Origin: an uncultured Acidobacteriota bacterium
GTDB taxonomy: Bacteria > Acidobacteriota > Vicinamibacteria > Vicinamibacterales > SCN-69-37
Reading direction: 5' to 3'
DNA length: 13,752 bases
NCBI GenBank assembly: GCA_937880585.1
Contig: CALFMR010000036.1
Coordinates: 1-13,752 of the forward strand
Each line of letters starts with the position of its first letter. The first letter of the stretch is position 1. A model generated the notes under the pieces. The model made no database searches and was not told the origin of the DNA. It was given only the letters and a program-made list of their open reading frames with translations. Positions 6,959 through 12,841 of this stretch are shown here, piece by piece. Made by a program: the position numbers and the translations under genes.

Positions 6959-6970
6959 AAGCTAACTATA
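6949..6970 (-). promoter_or_regulatory. MarR operator and -10 element at the marR start
   Basis: ATAGTT-N9-AACTAT is a perfect 6-base inverted repeat at 6949-6969 with near-symmetric GC/GC inside, matching the TAGTTGC-type palindromes bound by many MarR proteins. On the minus strand the same bases include TATAGT (6965-6970, 5 of 6 to TATAAT), six bases before the ATG at 6958. The operator thus covers the -10 element, the predicted start site and the start codon. No convincing -35 was found. Confidence 0.65.
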
Positions 6971-7014
6971 GCGCGCGTGACGCCGCGGCGCCCCACGCCC
7001 GCGCCTACGCGCTT

Positions 7015-7106
7015 CGGCGCCCTCACTTTGTTCGCGAGTCATCTTCTTTGCAATGCGCTGGGGCCCCACCCCAGCGCTACGGCGCTCGGCACCCTCACTT
7101 CGTTCG
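7015..7106. repeat. Repeat unit pair flanking a 9-bp palindrome in the marR/EAL-HDOD gap
   Basis: The 20-base units at 7015-7034 and 7087-7106 (CGGC-R-CCCTCACTT-Y-GTTCG) match at 18 of 20 positions. Between them, 7055-7077, is GCGCTGGGG-CCCCA-CCCCAGCGC with perfect 9-base arms. The arrangement looks like a small dispersed intergenic repeat (REP-like). The rest of the 6971-7187 gap is GC-rich and shows no gene; CGCGCG/CGCGCG arms also occur near 7138-7150. Confidence 0.55.
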
Positions 7107-7187
7107 GGGCCTCGCGGTATCAACTCTGTTTAGTCGCGCGCCTTCGCGCGTTCAAGATCCGGCGCGCGCGGCCGATTGATCCGGCAG

Positions 7188-7205
7188 GCCGGGGTCTGTC
7201 CCGGC
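7188..7205 (+). promoter_or_regulatory. Hairpin in the leader of the EAL-HDOD gene
   Basis: GCCGGG-GTCTGT-CCCGGC forms a perfect 6-bp stem ending 12 bases before the start codon and just before the GGAG ribosome-binding site. It could mask or expose that site, but nothing shows that it is regulated. Confidence 0.25.
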
Positions 7206-7217
7206 TCCGGAGTCCGT

Positions 7218-8480
7218 ATGGCCCTGCCGTCTTCGTCCGAAGCCCCCGCGCGCATTTTCGTCGCGCGTCAGCCCATTCTCGACACCACCGGCCGCATCGC
7301 CGGCTACGAGCTGCTCTATCGCCAGGCCGCCGACGCCAGCACCATGACCGGCGTCCAGCACGACTACGCCACAGCCAAGGTCATCGACGGGCTCTTCGCC
7401 ATCGGGTTCGACACGCTCACGAGCGGACGCACGGCCTTCATCAACGTGACGCGGCGGCTCCTCCTCGACGGCGTCCCCGCCGTCCTGCCGCGCGACCGTG
7501 TCGTCCTCGAGCTCGGTGCCGACATCGAGGCGGATTCCGACGTCCTCGCCGCCTGTCGCCGTCTGCGCGACGACGGGTATGCGCTGGCGATCGATGACTT
7601 CACCGTCACGGCGTGGACGGCCGAGCTCGTGCCGCTCGTCCAGTACGTGAAGATTGATGTCCTGCGCGCGGGCACGACTGCCGCGCGTCTGCCGGCGGTG
7701 GCCGCCGCGGCGATGCCCAAGCTCGTGGCCAAGCGCATCGAGACGGCCGAGGCGTTCACGCAGGCCGTGACCGGCGGCTACGATCTCTTCCAGGGCTTCT
7801 TCCTCGGCCGACCCGCGATCCGCGAGAGCCGTCCCGTTCCGGCACAGCACCTGGCGAGCCTGCGCCTGCTGCAGGCGCTGAACGATCCGCGCTTGTCCGT
7901 CCATCAGTTGGAAGATCTGATCAAGCACGATCCGACGCTTTGCTTCCTGATCCTTCGGACCGTGAACTCCGCGGCGTATGCGCTGCGGACGACGGTGCAG
8001 TCGATCCGCGAGGCACTGTTGTTGCTCGGACGCGACACCGTGCGTCGATGGGCATCGCTCTGGGCGCTGGCCGGTCTCAGCCAGCAGGCGCACGCGGAGC
8101 TGCTGGCGATGGCGACGATTCGCGCGCGCTGCTGCGAGCTGCTCGGCGCGAGCACTGGTGACGATGACGCGGCTGCCGAAGGGTTCCTCGTGGGGATGTG
8201 CTCGCTGATGGATGCCATCCTCGGCCAGCCCATGCCGGCCGTCGTCGAGGCGATGCCGCTGCCCGAGCCGGTGCGCGACGCACTGCTCGGCGAGGAGAAC
8301 GCGCGCCGCCGCCTGCTCGACTGCACCGTCGCCTACGAACAGGGAAGCTGGGATCGCTGCTACGAGCTCTCGCGCGGCACGGGCGTCAATCCCACGGTCC
8401 TGCCGGCCGCTTACGCCGAAGCCCTCCGCTGGTCGGCCGAGCTCCGCCAGGGCACCGCGGCAGCGCCCGCACGCCCGTGA
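7218..8480 (+). CDS. EAL and HDOD domain signalling protein (YuxH-like)
   Basis: The product is 420 aa from ATG 7218, chosen because GGAG lies 5 bases upstream and because the family begins close to FVARQPI. EAL-like domain, residues about 12-200: ARQPILDTTGRIAGYELLYR (Glu31), FINVTRRLLLDG (Asn76), VVLELGADIE (Glu98), ALAIDDFTV (Asp126, Asp127), YVKIDVL (Lys145), KRIETAEAF (Glu175) and DLFQGFFLGRP (Gln192). HDOD domain about 205-400: LEDLIKHDPTLCFLILRTVNSAAY and IREALLLLGRDTVRRWASLWAL. EAL domains cleave or sense c-di-GMP; HDOD lacks catalytic residues and works in signal assembly. The DFGTGYSSL loop of active EAL enzymes is absent, so sensing rather than hydrolysis is likely although many metal ligands remain. 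Cytoplasmic, no membrane segment. Confidence 0.9.
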   Translation: MALPSSSEAPARIFVARQPILDTTGRIAGYELLYRQAADASTMTGVQHDYATAKVIDGLFAIGFDTLTSGRTAFINVTRRLLLDGVPAVLPRDRVVLELGADIEADSDVLAACRRLRDDGYALAIDDFTVTAWTAELVPLVQYVKIDVLRAGTTAARLPAVAAAAMPKLVAKRIETAEAFTQAVTGGYDLFQGFFLGRPAIRESRPVPAQHLASLRLLQALNDPRLSVHQLEDLIKHDPTLCFLILRTVNSAAYALRTTVQSIREALLLLGRDTVRRWASLWALAGLSQQAHAELLAMATIRARCCELLGASTGDDDAAAEGFLVGMCSLMDAILGQPMPAVVEAMPLPEPVRDALLGEENARRRLLDCTVAYEQGSWDRCYELSRGTGVNPTVLPAAYAEALRWSAELRQGTAAAPARP

Positions 8481-8498
8481 AGAACACGGATCACGTTG

Positions 8499-8526
8499 GA
8501 AGTTCGAAGCCAGAAGCCGGAAGTCA
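8499..8526 (+). repeat. Degenerate heptamer tandem repeat (GAAGYYN x4) upstream of gltX
   Basis: Four successive units: GAAGTTC, GAAGCCA, GAAGCCG, GAAGTCA. It starts 18 bases after the EAL-HDOD stop and ends 4 bases before the gltX -10-like element, covering where the -35 box would be. Related to the array at 4903-4937. Confidence 0.7.
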
Positions 8527-8530
8527 CGCA

Positions 8531-8536
8531 TAAAAT
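8531..8536 (+). promoter_or_regulatory. -10 element of gltX, leaderless type
   Basis: TAAAAT (5 of 6 to TATAAT) is followed by six bases and the GTG start at 8543, putting the expected transcription start on the start codon itself. No Shine-Dalgarno sequence is present. I see no -35 box. Confidence 0.5.
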
Positions 8537-8542
8537 GAGCGC

Positions 8543-10012
8543 GTGACCGTTCGCCTTCGTTTTGCGCCGTCGCCAACGGGGTATCTGCACGTCGGCGGCG
8601 CGCGCACCGCGCTGTTCAACTGGCTCTACGTGCGGCGCCACGGCGGCGCGTTCATCCTGCGCATCGAAGACACCGACGTCGAGCGCTCGTCGGCCGACAT
8701 GGTGACGGGCATTCTCGACAGCCTGCGATGGCTCGGCCTCGATTGGGATGAAGGCCCCGGCGTCGGCGGTCCGCACGCGCCGTATTTCCAGAGCGAGCGT
8801 CTGTCGAAATATCGCGAGGCCGCCGCGCACCTCGTCGCGGATGGCCACGCCTATCACTGCTACTGCACGCCGGACGAACTGAAGGCGCGGCGTGAAGCCG
8901 TCGAGAGCACCGGTGGGGCATGGCGGTACGATCGCCGCTGCCGCGAGTTGTCAGCCGACGAAATCGCCCGCCGCGACGCGGCCGGCGAGGCGCACGTCGT
9001 TCGCTTCCGCGTCCCAGATGGCGAGACGTCGTTCGACGATCTCGTCCACGGCCGTATCACCGTCGCGCACGACGTCATCGAGGACTTTGTCCTTGTCCGC
9101 TCCGACGGCCATCCCACCTACCAGCTCTCCGTCGTCATAGACGACGTCGAGATGGAGATGACGCACGTCGTGCGAGGCGACGACCACATCTCGAACACGC
9201 CGAAGCAGATTCTGATCTATCGCGCGCTCGGCGCGCCGGTGCCGGCGTTCGCGCACGTGCCGCTCATCCTTGGCCCTGACAAGAAGCGGCTGAGCAAGCG
9301 CCACGGCGCAACGTCGGTCGGCGAGTACGAGGGGCAGGGCTATCTGCCCGAGGCGATGGTGAACTTCCTCGCGCTGCTCGGCTGGTCGCCGGGCAGCGGC
9401 GATCAGGAAGTCTTCACACGTGAGGAGCTCGTTGCCCGCTTCACGCTCGAAGGCATCAGCGGCGGCAACGCGGTCTTCAATCCCGAGAAACTCGACTGGT
9501 TCAATCAGCAATACCTCGCGCGTATGTCGCCTGACGCGATCGTCGCGCGGCTGCGGCCCACGCTCGAGGCTGCCGGGTTGTGGCGCTCGGACCTCGACAG
9601 CGCACGGCAGGCGTGGATGGCGCAGGTCGTCGAGCTCGTGCGTCCGCGCGTGCGCAAGCTGACGGACTTCATTCCGCTGCTCCGACCGTTTCTTGACGAT
9701 GAGGTCGTGCGCGATCCGGCGGCGGAAGCGAAATATCTGAATGCCGCCGGCGTTCACGAACACCTGCAGGCGTGGCGCGACCGGCTGGCATCGGTCGAGC
9801 CGTTCGACGCGGCGACGACCGAAGCGGCGCTTCGCGCGCTGGCGGACGAACGCGGTATCAAAGCAGGTCCGCTCATTCACGCCACGCGGGTCGCGGTGAC
9901 TGGACAGGCCGTCAGTCCTGGTCTCTTCGATGTCGTTGCGCTCGTCGGCCGCGATCGCGTGATCGCGCGTCTCGACGCCGCACTGCACGCAGCCGGTGTC
10001 AGTCGTTCGTGA
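8543..10012 (+). CDS. gltX: Glutamyl-tRNA synthetase
   Basis: The product is 489 aa, standard for a bacterial GluRS. It is a class I synthetase that activates glutamate with ATP and charges tRNA-Glu in the cytoplasm; in organisms with GatCAB it may also charge tRNA-Gln. The HIGH-like motif is in FAPSPTGYLHVGGARTALFN, followed by RIEDTDVERS. The KMSKS-like motif is KKRLSKRHGA. A zinc-site pattern is visible: Cys106-x-Cys108, then Tyr129-xxx-Cys133. The anticodon-binding helical domain is the C-terminal third, ending DVVALVGRDRVIARLDAALHAAG. Start is GTG at 8543; the ATG at 8535 leads to a stop after three codons. The stop overlaps the start of the glycosylase gene by one base. Confidence 0.98.
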   Translation: MTVRLRFAPSPTGYLHVGGARTALFNWLYVRRHGGAFILRIEDTDVERSSADMVTGILDSLRWLGLDWDEGPGVGGPHAPYFQSERLSKYREAAAHLVADGHAYHCYCTPDELKARREAVESTGGAWRYDRRCRELSADEIARRDAAGEAHVVRFRVPDGETSFDDLVHGRITVAHDVIEDFVLVRSDGHPTYQLSVVIDDVEMEMTHVVRGDDHISNTPKQILIYRALGAPVPAFAHVPLILGPDKKRLSKRHGATSVGEYEGQGYLPEAMVNFLALLGWSPGSGDQEVFTREELVARFTLEGISGGNAVFNPEKLDWFNQQYLARMSPDAIVARLRPTLEAAGLWRSDLDSARQAWMAQVVELVRPRVRKLTDFIPLLRPFLDDEVVRDPAAEAKYLNAAGVHEHLQAWRDRLASVEPFDAATTEAALRALADERGIKAGPLIHATRVAVTGQAVSPGLFDVVALVGRDRVIARLDAALHAAGVSRS

Positions 10013-10797
10013 TGCCGACCAAGCCCAAGATCGCGCGCCGCAGCGCGAGCGCCGCGACGAAGCGCCGGCGGAAGCCCGCGTCGACGCCGCGTGCGGCGAC
10101 CGCCGTGAAGTCCATGGCACGCACGACGTCGCGCCGTGCGGCGATGACGGTCGCGGCACGTCCGGTCGGGAGTGCCCGCTGCATGGCGGAAGATGATTTC
10201 CTGCGCGCCCGCCGGTACCTGATGCGACGCGACCCGAAGCTGGCGGCGCTCATCAAGAAGGTCGGGCGATGCCGGCTGCCCGATGCGCGGACGCGCGCAC
10301 CGTTTGCCGCGCTCGTGCGTGCGATCCTGGCGCAGCAGTTGTCGGGCAAGGCGGCCGAGACGATCTATCAGCGCGTTCTCGTCCTCGTCGGCGGCCTCGA
10401 TGCGCTGACGCCCGCTGCGCTGTTGGCCGTCGATCCCGACGCGCTGCGCGCGGCCGGCGTCAGCTGGCCGAAGATCTCGTACCTGCGCGATCTGGCCGAG
10501 CACGTCGGCGACGGCCGGCTCGATCTCGCCGCACTCGAAGATCACGAGGACGAGCAGGTCGTCGAGGCCATTACGGCCGTCAAGGGTCTCGGCCGGTGGT
10601 CCGCCGAGATGTTCCTCATGTTCCGCCTGAACCGGCCAGACGTCTTTCCCGTGGCCGACCTCGGCATCGTCAAGGGCGTGCAGAAGCTGTTCGGCCTGAA
10701 GCGGCGTCCCGCGCCGCGGACGATGCTGCGGCTGGCCGAGCCGTGGCGGCCGTATCGATCCGTCGCGGCGTGGTATCTCTGGCGGATTCTCGAGTAA
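10012..10797 (+). CDS. AlkA-like DNA-3-methyladenine glycosylase (HhH-GPD) with basic N-terminal tail
   Basis: The product is 261 aa from ATG 10012, which overlaps the gltX stop (TGATG). HhH-GPD fold, residues about 68-261: APFAALVRAILAQQLSGKAA, the helix-hairpin-helix around VKGLGRWSAEMFLMF (about 190-204), and FPVADLGIVKGVQKLFG with the catalytic Asp at 216. The family removes alkylated purines in base excision repair. There is no iron-sulfur cluster motif at the C terminus, as expected for AlkA. Residues 1-57 are an Ala/Arg/Lys-rich tail with 16 basic and no acidic residues. High third-position GC through 10012-10182 supports its being coding, but an internal ATG at 10183 (MAEDDFLRARRY) could give a tailless 204-residue form. 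Confidence 0.9.
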   Translation: MPTKPKIARRSASAATKRRRKPASTPRAATAVKSMARTTSRRAAMTVAARPVGSARCMAEDDFLRARRYLMRRDPKLAALIKKVGRCRLPDARTRAPFAALVRAILAQQLSGKAAETIYQRVLVLVGGLDALTPAALLAVDPDALRAAGVSWPKISYLRDLAEHVGDGRLDLAALEDHEDEQVVEAITAVKGLGRWSAEMFLMFRLNRPDVFPVADLGIVKGVQKLFGLKRRPAPRTMLRLAEPWRPYRSVAAWYLWRILE

Positions 10798-10842
10798 ATC
10801 AGCCGCGTCCGCGGTCCGCAACGACTGGTGGTCCGCGGCCGT

Positions 10843-10848
10843 AATAAT
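10843..10848 (+). promoter_or_regulatory. -10 element of the sensor kinase, leaderless type
   Basis: AATAAT (5 of 6 to TATAAT) is followed by six bases and the ATG at 10855. It is one of the few AT-rich spots in this region. Upstream, GTCCGCGG occurs twice (10807-10814 and 10831-10838), 24 bases apart, and could be a regulator site. No clear -35. Confidence 0.45.
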
Positions 10849-10854
10849 CCATAC

Positions 10855-12306
10855 ATGACCATCTGGCGCCGCGTGCTCGTGGCTACCGTTGCCGCCGCCG
10901 TTCCCGCAACGGCTCTCATCGTCGTGCCGATTGATTGGATGCGCACGCATGATCTCGGGACCGCGCTCCATCGCGTCGTCGAATCGCAGATCAACGATCA
11001 GGTGCGCGAGCGCTGCGAGAGCGACCCGACGTGGTTCCTCACCGGCCCGCTCGAAGGCCGGCCCGCCCATGGCACGTTCGTGCCCGCGTCGCCCGACGAT
11101 CTGCCGCCACGCCCGCGCGTGCAGCCCCAGGCGTTCGAGCTGTTCGCGTTCGACGACAACTTTCTGGGATCGAGCTCCGCCAATCCACGGTTTCCGCTCG
11201 AGCTTCGGCATCGGCTGCAAACCGGCGTGCCGTTCGCGATGGAGTCCTACGCGTCGCCGACAGGAATGGGCGTGCAGGTCGCCATGCCGACGGGATGGAT
11301 CGACAGCCCGTGCGCGTATTTTCTCGGCCGTATGCAGCCGCCGCCCGGGCGGCTGGCGCAGCGGATCGAGGCGGCTGCCGGTGTCTTCGCCGTCTGCTTC
11401 GTCGTCGGCCTGATCGCGAGTCAGCAGACGGTCCGGCGCGTGCGGCGATTGGCGCGCGACGCGCGCGAGTCGGTCGCGGCCGACTACGCGACGATCGCCC
11501 CGGACGCGCACCGCGACGAGCTGAGCTCGCTGACGTTCGTCTTCAACGACGCGGCCAACGATCTCCATCAGCGGCGCGCACGCATCGACGATCAGGACGA
11601 GATGTTGCGCCGCTTCGTGCGATCGACGGAAGACGACATCGGCCGGCCGCTCGCCGAGCTCGAAGCGCGCCTGACCGCGATTCGAGCGCACGTCGCCGCG
11701 CCCGACGCGGCCGGGCACGTGCGCGACGCGCTCCGCCAGACGCACGATCTCTCGGCGCGCATCGAAAATCTGACTCTCGCCGCACGGCTCAAGACGGGCG
11801 AGGCGCTCGCCGCGACGCGCGTGGATCTCGGGGCGCTCGTCAACCGCGTCGCCGCGACGCACGCGCCTATTGCGGAGGCGGCCGGCGTCGCGCTGCACGT
11901 CGCGCCGCCGGACCGGCCGATCGCGATCCGCGCGGATGAGGCGCTCTTCGAACGCGCCGTCGCCAACGTCGTCGACAACGCCATCCGGTACAGCTCGTCC
12001 GGCGGCTCGGTCACGATTGGCCTCGCGCGCGAGGCTGACGCGGGACGTTTTCGCCTCTGGGTCTCCGACACCGGCACGTCGCTCGACGATGAGCAGTTCC
12101 GCGCGCTGGCCGCGGCCAAGCGGTTCCGCGGCGATGAGGGATGGAACCGGCGTCCGGGATCGCGCGGCCTCGGGCTCACGATCGCGCAGGAAGGCGCGGA
12201 TCGATCTGGGATCACGCTCGACCTCAAGCGGCCGGGCGCTGGCGGGATCGAGGTCGAGTTCTCGGGACCGACCGCCGACGCGACCGGTCCCGATGCCGTC
12301 GCCTGA
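10855..12306 (+). CDS. Membrane sensor histidine kinase with Asp in place of the H-box His
   Basis: The product is 483 aa; ATG 10855 is preferred over GTG 10828 because of the -10 element before it and because the protein then starts directly with the helix. TM1 about residues 5-26, periplasmic sensor about 27-168 with Cys54 and Cys153, TM2 about 171-190, then a HAMP-like segment to about 240 ending DELSSLTFVFNDAANDL. Dimerisation helix: FVRSTEDDIGRPLAEL aligns with the usual F..xxSHELRTPL box with Asp260 where the phospho-acceptor His should be. ATPase domain: N-box ANVVDNAIRYS (Asn371, Asn375), G1 SDTGTS (Asp405; second Gly replaced by Ser409), G2 GSRGLGLTIA (435-444). No response regulator gene adjoins it. 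It may bind ATP yet not autophosphorylate at the standard site. Confidence 0.88.
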   Translation: MTIWRRVLVATVAAAVPATALIVVPIDWMRTHDLGTALHRVVESQINDQVRERCESDPTWFLTGPLEGRPAHGTFVPASPDDLPPRPRVQPQAFELFAFDDNFLGSSSANPRFPLELRHRLQTGVPFAMESYASPTGMGVQVAMPTGWIDSPCAYFLGRMQPPPGRLAQRIEAAAGVFAVCFVVGLIASQQTVRRVRRLARDARESVAADYATIAPDAHRDELSSLTFVFNDAANDLHQRRARIDDQDEMLRRFVRSTEDDIGRPLAELEARLTAIRAHVAAPDAAGHVRDALRQTHDLSARIENLTLAARLKTGEALAATRVDLGALVNRVAATHAPIAEAAGVALHVAPPDRPIAIRADEALFERAVANVVDNAIRYSSSGGSVTIGLAREADAGRFRLWVSDTGTSLDDEQFRALAAAKRFRGDEGWNRRPGSRGLGLTIAQEGADRSGITLDLKRPGAGGIEVEFSGPTADATGPDAVA

Positions 12307-12438
12307 CCACGCGGTCGCGCCGACCTGGATTCCCTCGGCTAGCCTGCTTCGCTCGAAAGCGCCGCCGGACGGGTTGTTTCGCGCGCATCCGGCCCCAGGA
12401 CGCGCGCCATGCGCCGGCCCCGCGCTGGCGAGCCCCTT

Positions 12439-12451
12439 GCCCGTTTCGGGC
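12439..12451. other. Small inverted repeat before tRNA-Gln; otherwise empty gap
   Basis: GCCCG-TTT-CGGGC is a 5-bp stem in the 192-base stretch between the sensor kinase stop and tRNA-Gln. It may end kinase transcription. No gene is visible in the gap, and I could not identify a convincing tRNA promoter. Confidence 0.3.
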
Positions 12452-12498
12452 CTGTACTGTTACGTTTGTAGGTCTCGCCGACGGCCGTTTCTCCTTGC

Positions 12499-12572
12499 TG
12501 GGAGGTCGTTCAACGGTAGGACATCGCGCTCTGGACGCGATTATCGGGGTTCGAATCCCTGCCTCCCAGCCA
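12499..12572 (+). tRNA. tRNA-Gln(CTG)
   Basis: Acceptor stem TGGGAGG (12499-12505) pairs with CCTCCCA (12562-12568), discriminator G12569, and CCA encoded at 12570-12572. A 5' T and a discriminator G are typical of bacterial tRNA-Gln. Anticodon stem TCGCG/CGCGA (12524-12528, 12536-12540) closes the loop CTCTGGA with anticodon CTG at 12531-12533, reading CAG. The T arm GGGGTTCGAATCCCT is intact. The gene marks the boundary to the lower-GC right end. Confidence 0.97.
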
Positions 12573-12593
12573 ACTATCCCAGGGCATTCCAAG

Positions 12594-12728
12594 TTCCTGT
12601 CTCCCAATAACTTGCCCAGGTTCGATTTTCGCCTGCCCCTTCTCCGCGTGAGGGGAATCGCGGTCGCGCGGTCCCGCTAACATCCACAGCGTCAGCAGGT
12701 TGGCTCGATCATGGCGAGTTCGAATCCC
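12594..12728 (+). other. tRNA 3'-end-like fragments, possible remnants of integration at tRNA-Gln
   Basis: Three short resemblances to the tRNA-Gln 3' end follow it. At 12594-12606, 11 of 13 bases match tRNA positions 12556-12568. GGTTCGA recurs at 12619-12625, and GTTCGAATCCC (11 bases, identical to the T arm) at 12718-12728. None folds as a tRNA. Repeated use of the site by integrating elements would leave such marks, but the matches are short. Confidence 0.35.
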
Positions 12729-12759
12729 AGACAGGTTTGGCCGGGCGGAGCCGCAATCG

Positions 12760-12789
12760 TCGGAGTCCGAACGTCGGCGCAGACTCCGA
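12760..12789. terminator. Inverted repeat upstream of the XRE gene promoter
   Basis: TCGGAGTC (12760-12767) and GACTCCGA (12782-12789) are perfect 8-base arms with a 14-base loop, ending 16 bases before the TTGACA box. It may insulate the acquired gene from upstream transcription, or be a protein-binding site. No T tract. Confidence 0.4.
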
Positions 12790-12805
12790 ATGACGCAGCC
12801 CAGCA

Positions 12806-12841
12806 TTGACACATTTAAGTGTCTAGACACATCATGATGTC
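12806..12841 (+). promoter_or_regulatory. Promoter and operator array of the XRE-domain gene
   Basis: TTGACA (12806-12811, consensus -35), an 18-base spacer and CATCAT (12830-12835, 4 of 6) lie six bases before the ATG at 12842. Alternating half-sites fill the spacer: GACAC (12808-12812), GTGTC (12819-12823) and GACAC (12826-12830), so that 12819-12830 is a perfect 12-base palindrome, GTGTCTAGACAC. A second 10-base palindrome, CATCATGATG, is at 12830-12839. The layout suits autorepression by the encoded HTH protein. Confidence 0.6.

Noticed and set aside
7055..7077. Strong palindrome as a Rho-independent terminator
   Set aside because: No T run on either side, and it lies between divergently transcribed genes, so no transcript is expected to end there.
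9877..11898. A very long open frame on the minus strand across gltX end, the glycosylase gene and half of the kinase gene
   Set aside because: It is antisense to three well-supported genes, has Arg/Gly/His-rich nonsense composition and no recognisable domain. Long antisense frames are expected at this GC content.
12718..12728. GTTCGAATCCC as part of a third tRNA gene
   Set aside because: The bases around it do not form a T stem (GCGAG against CCCAG), and no acceptor or anticodon stem can be built from 12640-12745.
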